NCBI RefSeq assembly: GCF_020515625.1
Contig: NZ_JAIWPJ010000001.1
Location: forward strand, 310,001-374,000
Length of the DNA stretch: 64,000 bases
Direction: 5' to 3'
Source of the DNA: Natrinema amylolyticum
Lineage (GTDB): Archaea; Halobacteriota; Halobacteria; Halobacteriales; Natrialbaceae
Below, piece by piece: positions 47,449 through 57,264 of this stretch. The position numbers and the translations under genes were made by a program. A model generated the notes under the pieces. That model did not search any database and had not been told where the DNA came from. It saw only the letters and a program-made list of their open reading frames with translations. Position 1 is the stretch's first letter; each line of letters begins with the position of its first letter.

Positions 47449-48092
47449 ACCGGATGTCAGTGATTCCTATCGTACAAGTGTTGTGATTGCTCCCGGGACG
47501 CTCGAGCGAGACCAGTGTCGGTTCGAGTACTCCGATCGACCGGAATACCGACTCGATAGTGTAAGTATATCGCCAGAAGTCGAGAGCCATCGACTGTCAG
47601 ATCGTCTCGATATCGGTCTCGGTCAGATCCCTGTCGGAGACGGAAGAGAGCCGTTCAATACGACCGAACTGGGAACACCTCCGGTCGAACTAGCGACTCG
47701 AATGGGGACTCTCCGTTTGTACTCTCGTCGGGTTAGTGACGGAACGGTGCGGAACGCGACGAAGAGAGATCGATCCCTACGGTCGACGAGACGACCGGTT
47801 ACAGAGCTATGTCTGTAAATCGAGAGCAGTCGCGTTCCGGTCACGTTCACTATTACTGAACCATCTGTCGGTCTCGTTCGAAGCATACTCTCGATCAGCG
47901 AGTCGCCCGATTCCGCGGAGGATGGGTAGTGGAGCCGACACGGACGTCGTCCTCGGCTCGCAGTGTCCGTCGACACAATCGTCGATCGAACACGCGCCGT
48001 TTCTCATTAGGTAACGGGCAGGGTTCTCAGCCACTGACGGGAGCCGCGACTACGGGGGAAGGTTTAAGACCGATTCCGTTAAAGGGGTGACA
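47449..48092. other. Gene-free interval, rdfA to mini zinc gene
   Basis: About 640 bases with no intact coding frame. It contains the second copy of the 20-bp motif (47799-47818). Before 48093 there is a short promoter-like stretch. A minus-strand frame near 47810-48034 is short and lacks recognisable features. Confidence 0.4.
47799..47818. promoter_or_regulatory. Copy 2 of 20-bp TTACA-N10-TGTAA motif
   Basis: TTACAGAGCTATGTCTGTAA. The 7-base arms TTACAGA/TCTGTAA are perfectly complementary and the centre is GCTATG. It lies in a gene-free interval, about 350 bases before rdfA on the divergent side. Confidence 0.6.
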
Positions 48093-48221
48093 ATGACGGC
48101 TCGCCAGCAGCTAGTCGTACGACCGTATCGGTGTCCAAATTGCGAAGGCGATCTCACTTTCGACGGGCGATCGTGGCAGTGTCTCGACTGTGACCACGTT
48201 CCACGCCACTCCGCGGACTAA
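48093..48221 (+). CDS. Small CPxC zinc protein
   Basis: This 42-aa product, translated by hand, has CPNC (residues 14-17) and CLDC (30-33) with a beta-hairpin between (TFDGRSWQ). It is a one-ribbon mini-protein of the type common in haloarchaea. The nearby upstream sequence has a promoter-like TTTAAGACC about 30 bases before the ATG. The role is unknown. It lies about 95 bases before the malic enzyme gene but is likely separate. Confidence 0.75.
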   Translation: MTARQQLVVRPYRCPNCEGDLTFDGRSWQCLDCDHVPRHSAD

Positions 48222-48315
48222 TCGGCTTTCCGTCGGACGTCTGTTCCGGTTAGTGCAGATGACCGCGTACAGCCGTACACTTTTGTCGGTCCGCCGGAGA
48301 CACACGACTACACCA

Positions 48316-50571
48316 ATGGACGAAGACGCGCTCGAGTATCACAGGACCGACCCGCCGGGAAAGATCGAAATCGCGACCACGAAGCCGACGAACACGCAAC
48401 GGGACCTCTCGCTCGCGTACTCGCCGGGCGTCGCCGCGCCGTGTCGAGAGATCGACGCGGACGCGGGCGAGGCCTACCAGTACACGACGAAGGGGAACCT
48501 CGTCGGCGTCGTTTCGAACGGCTCGGCCGTGCTCGGCCTCGGCGACATCGGTGCACAGGCCTCCAAACCCGTTATGGAGGGGAAAGGCGTCCTGTTCAAG
48601 CGCTTCGCGGATATCGACGTCTTCGATATCGAACTCGACCTCGACGATCCGGACGCGTTCGTCGAGTCGATCGCCGCGATGGAGCCGACCTTCGGCGGGA
48701 TCAACTTAGAGGACATTGCGGCTCCGGACTGTTTCGAGATCGAAGAACGACTTCGCGAGCGCCTGTCGATCCCGGTGTTCCACGACGACCAGCACGGTAC
48801 CGCCATCATCAGCGGTGCCGCCCTGCTCAACGCCGTCGAGATCTCCGGCAAAGACCTCGCGGATCTCCAAGTCACGTTTGCCGGCGCGGGCGCGGCTGCG
48901 GTCGCGACGGCCAAGTTCTACGTCTCGCTAGGCGTCCGCCGGGAGAACATCACGATGGTCGATATCGACGGTATCCTGACGACCGAGCGGGCCGAATCCG
49001 GCGACTTAGACGAGTACAGCCGCCAGTTCGCTCGAGACCATCCCGGGGACGACCTCGCGGACGCGATGGCGGGTGCAGACGTCTTCGTCGGCCTCTCGGC
49101 CGGCGGCATCGTCAGCCAGGAAATGGTACAGTCTATGGCCGACGATCCGATTATCTTCGCGATGGCGAACCCCGATCCGGAGATCGGGTACGAGGAAGCC
49201 AAACAAGCCCGCGACGACACGGTCATCATGGCCACCGGCCGATCGGATTACCCCAATCAGGTCAACAACGTCCTCGGATTCCCGTTCATTTTCCGCGGCG
49301 CGCTCGACGTGCGCGCGACCGAGATTAACGAGGAGATGAAGGTCGCCGCCGCCCACGCGTTGGCCGATCTCGCCAAACAGGACGTGCCCGATTCCGTGGT
49401 CAAAGCCTACGGCGATCAACCGCTGCAGTTCGGGCCCGACTACATCATTCCGAAGCCCCTCGACGCCCGCGTCCTCTTCGAACTCGCACCGGCAGTCGCG
49501 CGGGCGGCAATCGAGTCGGGCGCGGCCCGCGTCGAGCCCGATATCGACGAGTACGTCGAACGGCTCGAGGCGCGTCTGGGCAAGTCCCGGGAGATGATGC
49601 GGGTCGTCCTCAACAAGGCAAAATCCGATCCCAAGCGGATCGCACTTGCCGAGGGAACCGACGAGACGATCGTGCGAGCGGCGTCCCAGATGGTCGAACG
49701 AGGAATCGCGAAGCCGATCCTGATCGGCGACGAAGACGAGATCCGCAGTACTGTCGCGAACCTCGGCCTGGAACTCGATCCGGCCGTCGTCGATCCCGAG
49801 AGCGGCGACTACGAGGGGTACGCCGAGCACCTCTACGAGCGCCGAAAGCGAAACGGCGTCACCCGCCGCGAGGCCGAATCGATGATCCGCGACGACACCA
49901 ACTACTTCGGCAGCGTCATGGTCGACCGCGGCGACGCCGATGCGATGCTCACCGGGTTGACGAACCACTATCCGTCGGCGCTCCGGCCGCCCCTGCAGGT
50001 GATCGGCACGGCGGACGACGCCGACTACGCGGCCGGTGTCTACATGCTGACGTTCAAGAACCGCGTTATCTTCGTCGCCGACGCGACGGTCAATCAGGCC
50101 CCCGGCGAGGACGTCCTCGAGGAAGTGACTCGTCACACCGCCGACCTGGCTCGCCGGTTCGACGTCGAGCCCCGCGCCGCCCTGCTCTCGTACTCGGACT
50201 TCGGCAGCGTCGACAACGAGGGGACCCGAAAGCCTCGCGAGGCGGCCCGCCGCCTCCGCGGGGACCCCGACGTCGAGTTCCCCGTCGACGGCGAGATGCA
50301 GGCCGACACCGCCGTCCTCGAGGAGATGCTGACCGGTACCTACGAGTTCAGCGATCTGGAGAAGCCGGCGAACGTGCTCGTGTTCCCGAACCTCGAGGCC
50401 GGGAACATCGGCTACAAGCTGCTCCAGCGGCTGGGCGGTGCGGACGCCATCGGTCCGATGCTGGTCGGGATGGACGAGCCGGTCCACGTCCTCCAGCGAG
50501 GTGACGAGGTCAAGGATATCGTGAACCTCGCGGCCGTGGCGACGGTGGACGCACAGGACGACGAGGACTGA
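48316..50571 (+). CDS. maeB: NADP-dependent malic enzyme with C-terminal phosphotransacetylase-like domain
   Basis: This 751-aa fusion has malic enzyme first: [43 protein letters not shown] and the metal-binding [11 protein letters not shown], with NADP binding at [14 protein letters not shown]. From about residue 440 comes a phosphate acetyl/butyryltransferase-like domain ([27 protein letters not shown] through [17 protein letters not shown]), which in MaeB-type enzymes is regulatory. The enzyme converts malate to pyruvate, CO2 and NADPH. The ATG at 48316 gives the normal N-terminus; the frame runs upstream without family sequence. Confidence 0.94.
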   Translation: MDEDALEYHRTDPPGKIEIATTKPTNTQRDLSLAYSPGVAAPCREIDADAGEAYQYTTKGNLVGVVSNGSAVLGLGDIGAQASKPVMEGKGVLFKRFADIDVFDIELDLDDPDAFVESIAAMEPTFGGINLEDIAAPDCFEIEERLRERLSIPVFHDDQHGTAIISGAALLNAVEISGKDLADLQVTFAGAGAAAVATAKFYVSLGVRRENITMVDIDGILTTERAESGDLDEYSRQFARDHPGDDLADAMAGADVFVGLSAGGIVSQEMVQSMADDPIIFAMANPDPEIGYEEAKQARDDTVIMATGRSDYPNQVNNVLGFPFIFRGALDVRATEINEEMKVAAAHALADLAKQDVPDSVVKAYGDQPLQFGPDYIIPKPLDARVLFELAPAVARAAIESGAARVEPDIDEYVERLEARLGKSREMMRVVLNKAKSDPKRIALAEGTDETIVRAASQMVERGIAKPILIGDEDEIRSTVANLGLELDPAVVDPESGDYEGYAEHLYERRKRNGVTRREAESMIRDDTNYFGSVMVDRGDADAMLTGLTNHYPSALRPPLQVIGTADDADYAAGVYMLTFKNRVIFVADATVNQAPGEDVLEEVTRHTADLARRFDVEPRAALLSYSDFGSVDNEGTRKPREAARRLRGDPDVEFPVDGEMQADTAVLEEMLTGTYEFSDLEKPANVLVFPNLEAGNIGYKLLQRLGGADAIGPMLVGMDEPVHVLQRGDEVKDIVNLAAVATVDAQDDED

Positions 50572-50587
50572 GCGGGACCGCGAACCG

Positions 50588-51658
50588 CTAGAGGTCGAGC
50601 GGCTCGCCCCGCTCGGCGGACTCGTGGAGGGTCTCGATGATGCGCATGTCCTGCAGGCCGTGTCGGCCGTCGGGATAGATCTCCTCGTCACCGAGGAGGC
50701 GGTCGGCGAAGTAGTCGAACTCCTCTTCCATCTCGCGTTCGGCGTCGAAGCTATCGTGCTCGATCGTGATCGAGAGATCACCGCGCGAGAGGTGGAGCGA
50801 ACACTCCCCGTGGAACGCCGGTCGCAGTTCGATCTGCCCCGCCGTCCCCGTGATCTTGAGGTGCGTATCCTCGTGAGCGTTCTGGCTCGAGGTCGAGATC
50901 ATCTGGACGTCGTCCTCGAAGACCAGCAGCGACGAGGCGCGCTCGTCGGGCATCTCCGCGAAGGCTTCGTGGCTCGAGGCCATCTCGGAGTGGACGCTGA
51001 CCGGGTCGCGCCCGAGCAGGAATCGCGTCGTGTTGATCGAGTAGATCCCCAGATCCATCACCGAGGTCCCGTAGCCGCTCAGATCAGGATCGAGTCGCCA
51101 CTGGTCCGGATCGGGGATCATCTCGAGGAGCGGCTGACTGTTGTGGCCGTAGACCGAGACCGGCTCGCCGAGGAACCCGTCCGCGATCAGCTCGCGGGCT
51201 CGCCGGACCGCGGGATCGGTCTGCATGCGGTAGGCGATCATCAGCGGGACGTCCGCGGCTTCGCAGGCCTCGACCATCGCTTCGGCGCGCTCGACGGTCG
51301 CTTCCATCGGCTTCTCACAGAGGACGGCCTTGTCCAGGTCGGCCGCGGTCTCGACATACTCGAGGTGGTAGGCGTTCGGCGTTCCGACGTAGACAGCGTC
51401 GTACTCGTCGCTCGCTTCGCCGTCGTGGAACTCGTCGTAACTGATCCCGCGCGCCACGTCGTTCTCGTCGGCGAGCCGCGTCGCTTTCTCCGTCGAACTG
51501 CTGACGAGCGTCGTCACCTCGCCCAGTTCCGACGATTCGATCGCCGGCAGCGCGACGTCGATCGTCCACCAGCCCAGGCCCAGTAGGGCGTATCTGACGG
51601 TGCCGCTCTCGGTCGTCTGCCAGGTTCGCTCCTCGTAGTTATCGATCCAATCGAGCAT
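50588..51658 (-). CDS. D-xylose 1-dehydrogenase, Gfo/Idh/MocA family (Gfo6 type)
   Basis: This 356-aa NADP-dependent oxidoreductase has the Rossmann start YALLGLGWWTIDVALPAI and the family Lys in AVLCEKPMEATVERA, with a following His/Asp region (SGYGTSVMDLGIYSINTTRFLLG). The full pattern, including the N-terminal acidic head MLDWIDNYEERTWQ, is that of the haloarchaeal D-xylose dehydrogenase that begins oxidative pentose breakdown. I chose the ATG at 51658; the frame extends upstream with unrelated basic sequence. The promoter has a TTTTTTATC stretch upstream. It lies close to the other pathway genes. Confidence 0.9.
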   Translation of the reverse strand: MLDWIDNYEERTWQTTESGTVRYALLGLGWWTIDVALPAIESSELGEVTTLVSSSTEKATRLADENDVARGISYDEFHDGEASDEYDAVYVGTPNAYHLEYVETAADLDKAVLCEKPMEATVERAEAMVEACEAADVPLMIAYRMQTDPAVRRARELIADGFLGEPVSVYGHNSQPLLEMIPDPDQWRLDPDLSGYGTSVMDLGIYSINTTRFLLGRDPVSVHSEMASSHEAFAEMPDERASSLLVFEDDVQMISTSSQNAHEDTHLKITGTAGQIELRPAFHGECSLHLSRGDLSITIEHDSFDAEREMEEEFDYFADRLLGDEEIYPDGRHGLQDMRIIETLHESAERGEPLDL

Positions 51659-52467
51659 GCTCTCGTCTATTCCCCGATCTGATAAAAAACGACCGATGAC
51701 AGTGGCTGACGATGGCAGGGGTCGACCGCCGCCCGGCCCCGGTGCGCCTACGAATCGACCCCTCATTCCGTCGTCCTCCTCGAGCGGACGGTCACGGTGA
51801 CGGTGCGTCACGCTCGACCTCGTCACACCGATCCACCGTGACGGCCCGCTGAAACCGCGTTCCCCGCCGGCGAAGGAGCGATTTCCGCTGCGAATCAAGC
51901 GTTCATCTATGAAGAACGGAAGTTCACGACAGACGCCGGATGTGGTCTACACTGCGACGCTCGGAAGGAACGCCAGACGACAGTCGGTCGATTTCGAGAT
52001 GATGACTCGTTTTCGCAGTCTCGTATCACCGATACGTCCGTGCGTGATTGCTGAACGATAGTGATTCGGTTCGCTCACAGCCGGCAGCTCGCCGCATACA
52101 CGGTCCCGGGCAGAGAACTGCGAATTTCGATCGGAACGTACACGTGTTCTAGCGGGTTCGTTTCCGAGCTCCGGTTCGAGATTACACAGCTACGTCTGTA
52201 ACACAATACGGGATACCGTGCTGTCATTCCACATTTTGTTCGGCATTAGATAACGAAGTCCCGCGCTCGCCGAACGCGGAGTGCGTCGGTCGACGGTATC
52301 GGCCGTCTGCAAGCCCCTCCGGCGGATCGTTCGCTCTCCCGGCGTGAATGCAGTCCGATTCCCTCGTCTCCCGTCGTCCGACACCCAGCGCCCGACGGCG
52401 AACGGACCATCGTCATCGAAAAATAGCATTGCTTCCACTCCCCATCGAGACGGGGACGACTTCGTCG
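51659..52467. other. Gene-free interval, xylose dehydrogenase to KGSADH
   Basis: About 810 bases with no intact gene. Copy 3 of the 20-bp motif is at 52182-52201. A GC-rich inverted repeat (CCGCGCTCGCCGAACGCGG) follows near 52260. The start of the xylose dehydrogenase promoter lies at the left end. Confidence 0.4.
52182..52201. promoter_or_regulatory. Copy 3 of 20-bp TTACA-N10-TGTAA motif
   Basis: TTACACAGCTACGTCTGTAA. It matches copy 2 at all but three positions. It lies 260 bases beyond the stop codon of the 2-oxoglutarate-semialdehyde dehydrogenase gene. Confidence 0.6.
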
Positions 52468-53907
52468 TCAGTAGTTGTCGTAGACCGTCTTGCTGATGCT
52501 GTAGAAGTCCAGCCCGGCGTCGCCCTGCTCGCGGTAGGTCTCGCTCGAGGAGTCCTTCATGCCGCCGAAGGGGACGTGGAGTTCGAGACCGGTGGTCTTC
52601 TCGTTGATCTTCACGACGCCGGCTTCGATCTCGTCGACGAAGCGGTTCGCTTCGCTGTGATCGTCGGTGACGACGCTGGCGGAGAGTCCGTAGTCAACGT
52701 CGTTGGCGACGCGGAGCGCCTCGTCGTAGTCGCTGACGGGGATGATCGCGAGCACCGGTCCGAAGACTTCCTCCCGAGCGATGCGCATCTCGGGGTCGAC
52801 GTCCGAGAAGACCGCGGGCTCGACGAAGTAGCCCTCGCGGTCGAGCGCCTCACCGCCGAACTCGAGGGTCGCACCCTCGTCCTGAGCGATGTCGACGTAC
52901 TCGAGCGTGCTCTCGAGTTCCGACTCGCTGACGTGGGGCCCCATGCCGGGGTCGTCGAGTCCGTGACCGTGGTCGATCGAGGCGGCGCGGTCGACGACGG
53001 CGTCGACGAATTCGTCGTAGACGTCCTCGTGAACGATGGCGCGGGAGGCGGCCGTACACGCCTGCCCGGTCACGCCGAACGCGCCGTCGGCGACGATCTG
53101 GGCCGCCTCCTCGGCGTCCGCCGTGTCGCTGACGACCGTCGGGTTCTTTCCGCCCATCTCGAGCTGGACGCGCTTGCCGTCCTCGGTCGCGGTGTCGTAG
53201 ACGGTGTTACCGACCGCCGTGCTGCCGGTGAAGGAGACGGCGTCGACGCCCTCGTGACTGGCGATCGTGCTGCCGACCTCGCTGCCGGGCCCGGTGACGA
53301 CGTTGATGACGCCGTCCGGCAGACCGGCCTCCTCGAGCGCGCTCGCCATCTCGTGGACGACGCCGGGCGCGAGCGTGGCGGGCTTGATGACGACCGCGTT
53401 GCCCGCGGCGAGCGCGGGGGCGATCTTCCAGGCCGGGATAGCGATGGGGTAGTTCCACGGCGTGATCAGGCCCGCGACGCCGAGAGGTTCGTTTTTCGTG
53501 TAGAGGTTCGTGTCTCGAGCGCTCGAGCTCTTGACCGTGCCGCCGATGTCGCTGGCCTTCGAGCCGTAGTAATGGAAGATGTCGATGGCCCGCTGTACCT
53601 CGCCGCCGGCCTCGCTCCGGGTCTTGCCCTCTTCCCGGACGAGGAGTTCGGTCAGTTCGTCCTTGCGCTCGTCGAGGAGCGAGCCGGTCTTCGCGAGGAT
53701 CCGGCCGCGCTCGGGACCGGGGGTCGATCCCCACTCGTCGCTCGCGTCGCGTGCTGCTTCGATCGCTCGCTCGGTGTCCTCGGCGTCGGACTCCGGATAG
53801 GTCGCGATGACCTCCTCGGGGCTCGCGGGATCGGTCGTCTCGAACGTTTCACCGGTGTGCGATTCGGTCCACTCGCCGCTCACGTAGTTCAGCCGCTGGT
53901 CTGCCAT
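52468..53907 (-). CDS. xacF: 2-oxoglutarate-semialdehyde (2,5-dioxovalerate) dehydrogenase type ALDH
   Basis: This 479-aa aldehyde dehydrogenase is intact: SPWNYP-equivalent ITPWNYPIAIP, Glu250 (LEMGGKNP), catalytic Cys284 (GVTGQACTAASR), and the C-terminal PFGGMKDSSS. Its pattern is that of the haloarchaeal KGSADH, the last step of pentose oxidation that makes 2-oxoglutarate for the TCA cycle. The gene neighbourhood (xylose dehydrogenase, xylonate dehydratase) supports this. Its own promoter is seen as AAGAATTATGAGC just upstream of 53907. A broader succinate-semialdehyde role remains possible. Confidence 0.9.
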   Translation of the reverse strand: MADQRLNYVSGEWTESHTGETFETTDPASPEEVIATYPESDAEDTERAIEAARDASDEWGSTPGPERGRILAKTGSLLDERKDELTELLVREEGKTRSEAGGEVQRAIDIFHYYGSKASDIGGTVKSSSARDTNLYTKNEPLGVAGLITPWNYPIAIPAWKIAPALAAGNAVVIKPATLAPGVVHEMASALEEAGLPDGVINVVTGPGSEVGSTIASHEGVDAVSFTGSTAVGNTVYDTATEDGKRVQLEMGGKNPTVVSDTADAEEAAQIVADGAFGVTGQACTAASRAIVHEDVYDEFVDAVVDRAASIDHGHGLDDPGMGPHVSESELESTLEYVDIAQDEGATLEFGGEALDREGYFVEPAVFSDVDPEMRIAREEVFGPVLAIIPVSDYDEALRVANDVDYGLSASVVTDDHSEANRFVDEIEAGVVKINEKTTGLELHVPFGGMKDSSSETYREQGDAGLDFYSISKTVYDNY

Positions 53908-54029
53908 ACACGTAGACGTCGTCGCGTCCGCTCATAATTCTTGCCGTTCCGACCTTTCCGGTCGGCAGAATGTCCGGGCCGAGATCTGTGTAACTGGTTC
54001 GGCTGTTCCCACCCCTCATGCGGTAGTTC

Positions 54030-54342
54030 GGACTCCTCGTGACGGCATGGTTGATCGCCGTGGGAGTCTTCGTCGCTCGAGAGTTGCGATCGTTACCACC
54101 GCAGGCATCACGGTCCCACTAGCGAGCGGTCTCGAGGTCACCGTCGCGTATCTCGTCATGGCCATCGGTGCGGGCGCGTCGTTCTGTTCGTGGTACACGA
54201 CAGCGGGTTCTGGATCATCACGGAGATCGGCGGTCTCACGCAGGCCGAGACGCTCAAGACGTGGACGGTCGCGACCGTCCTCATCGGGCTCGTCGAACTG
54301 CTGAGTACCCTCCTGGTTTCGACGATCCTCCCGCTGGCCTGA
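54030..54342 (+). pseudogene. Remnant of a GntP-type gluconate:H+ symporter
   Basis: Only the C-terminal about 100 residues remain, spread over two or more frames. They are LVTAWLIAVGV, then SRVAIVTTAGITVPLASG, VAYLVMAIGAGASFCSW, then (after a frame change) SGFWIITEIGGLTQAETLKTWTVAT and the final membrane helix. The order and the AIGAGASFCSW-x-x-DSGFW region are typical of the gluconate permease family. No N-terminal part is found upstream. The remnant lies between the KGSADH and xylonate dehydratase genes, so the cluster once carried its own sugar-acid transporter. Confidence 0.78.
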
Positions 54343-54747
54343 GGACGGCCCCCGTTTCACCGTCTCTCGCTGAGCCGGAGGCTCCGGGAGTGAAATCGGC
54401 GTGACTCGCACAATCGAGTGACGGAATCGACACGGCACAGCGCGCTCGAGGCGATCGACGGTGAACCGTTCAGCGCCAGCAAATGTCAGAGGCGGCGGAA
54501 ACGTCGACGCCGACGGAGGTCGTCGCATATCGCACACTCACCTCACTCCTCCACTTCCTCCGTCTCACCAGAGCGAAGCGTTGCGGACACGATGTTGCTA
54601 TGGGACAGCGTGGTGCAACGCGCCGCGCGTTCGGCGTCGGCTTCCGCCTCGTCAAACGACCGCTGAGCAAGGCCCAGCGAACTCGATGGCGATACCGTTA
54701 CGCCTCGTCAAACGACGCAAATCGGAGATTTGCGAGCACGACGAAGC
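54343..54747. other. Gene-free interval, gntP remnant to xylonate dehydratase
   Basis: About 400 bases with no gene. The segment CGCCTCGTCAAACGAC occurs twice (near 54646 and 54701). At the right end 54717-54733 is GCAAATC-GGA-GATTTGC, an inverted repeat that may terminate the xylonate dehydratase message. Confidence 0.45.
54717..54733 (-). terminator. Hairpin after the xylonate dehydratase gene
   Basis: GCAAATC (54717-54723) and GATTTGC (54727-54733) make a perfect 7-bp stem with a 3-base loop, 15 bases after the stop of the minus-strand xacD-type gene. A second inverted pair, ACGAAGC/GCTTCGT, overlaps that stop. Confidence 0.45.
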
Positions 54748-55977
54748 TCACGCTTCGTCGAACATCTCGGCACCGTCGGCCAGGTGCTCCTCGACGGCGT
54801 CGAAGTCGAGCGTGAGGCCCAGCCCCGGTTTTTCCGGCACTTCCGCGTAGCCTTCGTGGATGATGTCCTCTTCGACGAGGTCCGACCACCAGCCCAGTTC
54901 GTAGGAGTGGTACTCCACCGCCAGCGAGTTCGGAATCGCCGCGCCGACGTGGATGCTGGCCATCGTGCCGATCGGCGAGGAGACGTTGTGCATCGCGACC
55001 GGCACGTAGTACATGTCCGCCAGATCCGCGATCTTCCGGGTCTGGCGCATCCCACCGACGCGGGGGACGTCCGGCGCGATGATGTCGGCGGCCTGGTTCT
55101 CGAGGAGGCGACGGTTGCCGTGGTTGCGGTAGACGTTCTCGCCGACGGTGATCGGCGTCGAGGTCCGCTTGGTGACCTCCTCCTGGACGTCGTGGTTCTC
55201 CGGCGGGATCGGGTCCTCGAGCCACCAGACGTCGTAGTCCTCTAAGCGCTCGGCGAGGCGGTGTGCGCTGCCGGAACTGAACGACCAGTGGCAGTCGAAT
55301 GCGACGTCGGCGCGGTCGCCGATGCGCTCGGTGACTTTCTCGACGATTTCGGCCTTGTGTTCGATCTCGGGGCCCCGGAGGTGACGGTTCGCGCGGTCTT
55401 TCTCGTGGCCCGAGGGGACGTCGAGGTCGAACTTCAGCGCGTCGTAGCCCAGATCCTCGACGACGCGCTCGGCCTCGTCGGCGCAGGCGTCGGGGTCGGC
55501 CTCGTCCTCGGTGTGGCAGTCGCAGTACATCCGCATCTCGTCGCGGTACTTGCCACCGATGAGCTGGTAGGCCGGGACATCCAGAATCTTCCCGGCGACG
55601 TCGTGCAGTGCGAGCTCGATCCCGGAAATCGCCGAAATCGCCTTCCCGGCGATCGACCCCTCACCGGAGAGCTTCTGGACGAGATGCTCGTAGAGGCGAT
55701 CGATATCGAGCGGGTTCTCTCCCTCGAGGAAGGGTGCCATCCGCTCGATGATCTCGCGGTCGCCGGCGCCCCAGTAGGACTCGCCGTTGCCGACGAGGCC
55801 CGCGTCGGTGTAGACGCGGACCAGCGTCCAGGGGTAGTTGCCGTCGACGATCGTGGTCTGGACGTCCGTGATCTCGACGTCGCGCGGCCCGCGGGAGTTC
55901 GAAACGCCCATCGTCTCCGCGGAGAGGTCGCGCATCGTATACTCTGCGTTCGGGTCGGACAGCTGTCTGTAATCCAT
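54748..55977 (-). CDS. xacD: D-xylonate dehydratase (enolase superfamily)
   Basis: This 409-aa member of the mandelate racemase/enolase superfamily removes water from D-xylonate to give 2-keto-3-deoxyxylonate. The N-terminal MDYRQLSDPNAEYTMRDLSAETM is characteristic of the haloarchaeal XacD group. Metal ligands lie in VAFDCHWSFS and WWLEDPIPPENHD, and GENVY supplies the next one. A lysine base lies in DALKFDLDVPSG. It is a complete protein of family length. Its own promoter is visible as AAGTTTTAG upstream of the start. Confidence 0.93.
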   Translation of the reverse strand: MDYRQLSDPNAEYTMRDLSAETMGVSNSRGPRDVEITDVQTTIVDGNYPWTLVRVYTDAGLVGNGESYWGAGDREIIERMAPFLEGENPLDIDRLYEHLVQKLSGEGSIAGKAISAISGIELALHDVAGKILDVPAYQLIGGKYRDEMRMYCDCHTEDEADPDACADEAERVVEDLGYDALKFDLDVPSGHEKDRANRHLRGPEIEHKAEIVEKVTERIGDRADVAFDCHWSFSSGSAHRLAERLEDYDVWWLEDPIPPENHDVQEEVTKRTSTPITVGENVYRNHGNRRLLENQAADIIAPDVPRVGGMRQTRKIADLADMYYVPVAMHNVSSPIGTMASIHVGAAIPNSLAVEYHSYELGWWSDLVEEDIIHEGYAEVPEKPGLGLTLDFDAVEEHLADGAEMFDEA

Positions 55978-56067
55978 CGACAGTGGTGAATTACGGCAGG
56001 TGCTACTAAAACTTCCGTCTCAAACGGTCGCTGCTGGCGAGAAAAAATCCCTGCGAGTCCGCAGTCC

Positions 56068-57111
56068 TCAGTCGCGCAGGACCGAGACGTCGAAGACCGG
56101 CTTACAGGTGCCGCCGCTGACGAACGTCTCGAAGGCTTCGTCGGCGTCCAACAGCGAGAACCGGTCGTCGATGAACGTCTCGGCGTCGACGTCGCCCGTG
56201 TCGATCAAGCGCAGCGCGTTCTCGAAGTCCTCGTACTTCGACGCGTAGGAACACTGCAGGTCGATCTCCGCGCGGACGAGCGGCGAGTAGGGCATCGTCG
56301 TCTCGCCGGTCTGTCCGATGAGGACGATCTGGCCGCCCTTCCGGACCTCGTCGACGGCTGACGGCAGCCCCGACGGGTGACCCGTCGTGTCGAAGACGAC
56401 GTCGTAGCCGATGCCGTCGGTCAGTTCGTCGCGGACGGCGTCGAGATCGTCGTCGGCCACGTTGATCGTCTCGAACCCGAGCTCTTCGGCGAGCGGGAGG
56501 CGGTAGTCGGCGTCCGGGCCGACGCCGCTGACGACGACCTCGCCGCCCTGTGCGCGGGCGACCTGGGCGGTGAGGAGCCCGATCGGGCCGGGCCCCTCGA
56601 CGAGGACTCGCGTGCCAGCGCGCACGCGAGAGTTCTGGATGACCGCTCGCGCGGCGATGCTGGTCGGTTCGACCATGGCCGCGTGTTGCTGTTCGACGCT
56701 GTCTGGGACGGGGTGAAGCGCATCCTCGGGGACGGCGATATAGGGCTCGTAGGCGCCGTCGTGGTCCACGCCCGTGATGACCGAGTTCTGGCAGACGTTC
56801 GATTCGCCGATTTCGCACTGGTAGCAGTCGCCACAGCCGCGGATCGGCCGCTCGACGACGCGGTCGCCGACCGAGAACTTCGTCACGGCGTCGCCGACCT
56901 CGACGACGCGACCCGAGTACTCGTGGCCGATGACGGTCGGAAGCTCCATCCGCTCGAACGCCGATTCGAACTCGTAGATACCCGCGTCGCTGCCACAGAG
57001 ACCCGCGTAATCGACTTCGATCAGCGCCTCGTCCGGCCCCGGCTCCGGCCGGTCGCGATCGACGAGTTCCATGGCTCCCTGGCTTCGACTAGTCTTGGCT
57101 AATCCACGCAT
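56068..57111 (-). CDS. Zinc-dependent MDR alcohol/polyol/sugar dehydrogenase
   Basis: This 347-aa medium-chain dehydrogenase has the catalytic zinc site (GLCGSDAG, GHEYSGRV), structural zinc cysteines (RGCGDCYQCEIGESNVC) and the GPGPIGLLTAQVARAQG Rossmann motif. It oxidises an alcohol or sugar with NAD(P)+; the exact substrate is unclear, but its place next to xylonate dehydratase suggests a sugar or polyol. A TATA-like TTATAAC lies 25-30 bases before the start. It reads in the same direction as xacD, 90 bases before it. Confidence 0.88.
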   Translation of the reverse strand: MRGLAKTSRSQGAMELVDRDRPEPGPDEALIEVDYAGLCGSDAGIYEFESAFERMELPTVIGHEYSGRVVEVGDAVTKFSVGDRVVERPIRGCGDCYQCEIGESNVCQNSVITGVDHDGAYEPYIAVPEDALHPVPDSVEQQHAAMVEPTSIAARAVIQNSRVRAGTRVLVEGPGPIGLLTAQVARAQGGEVVVSGVGPDADYRLPLAEELGFETINVADDDLDAVRDELTDGIGYDVVFDTTGHPSGLPSAVDEVRKGGQIVLIGQTGETTMPYSPLVRAEIDLQCSYASKYEDFENALRLIDTGDVDAETFIDDRFSLLDADEAFETFVSGGTCKPVFDVSVLRD

Positions 57112-57264
57112 GCTACCGGATCGTTCGCCGTCAGTTATAATTCTGTGGGGTTTGATCTGGGACCGGTATCGACCCGACGGACGGCGCGATAGCTATCCCA
57201 GTCCCTCGACGGTCGTCCGGAGCGGAGAGTAAACGTAATGAGGACGGACGGTCTCGCTTGCCGT

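Noticed and set aside
49006-50781. 591-aa open frame on the minus strand
   Set aside because: It is antisense to the malic enzyme fusion and has no recognisable sequence.
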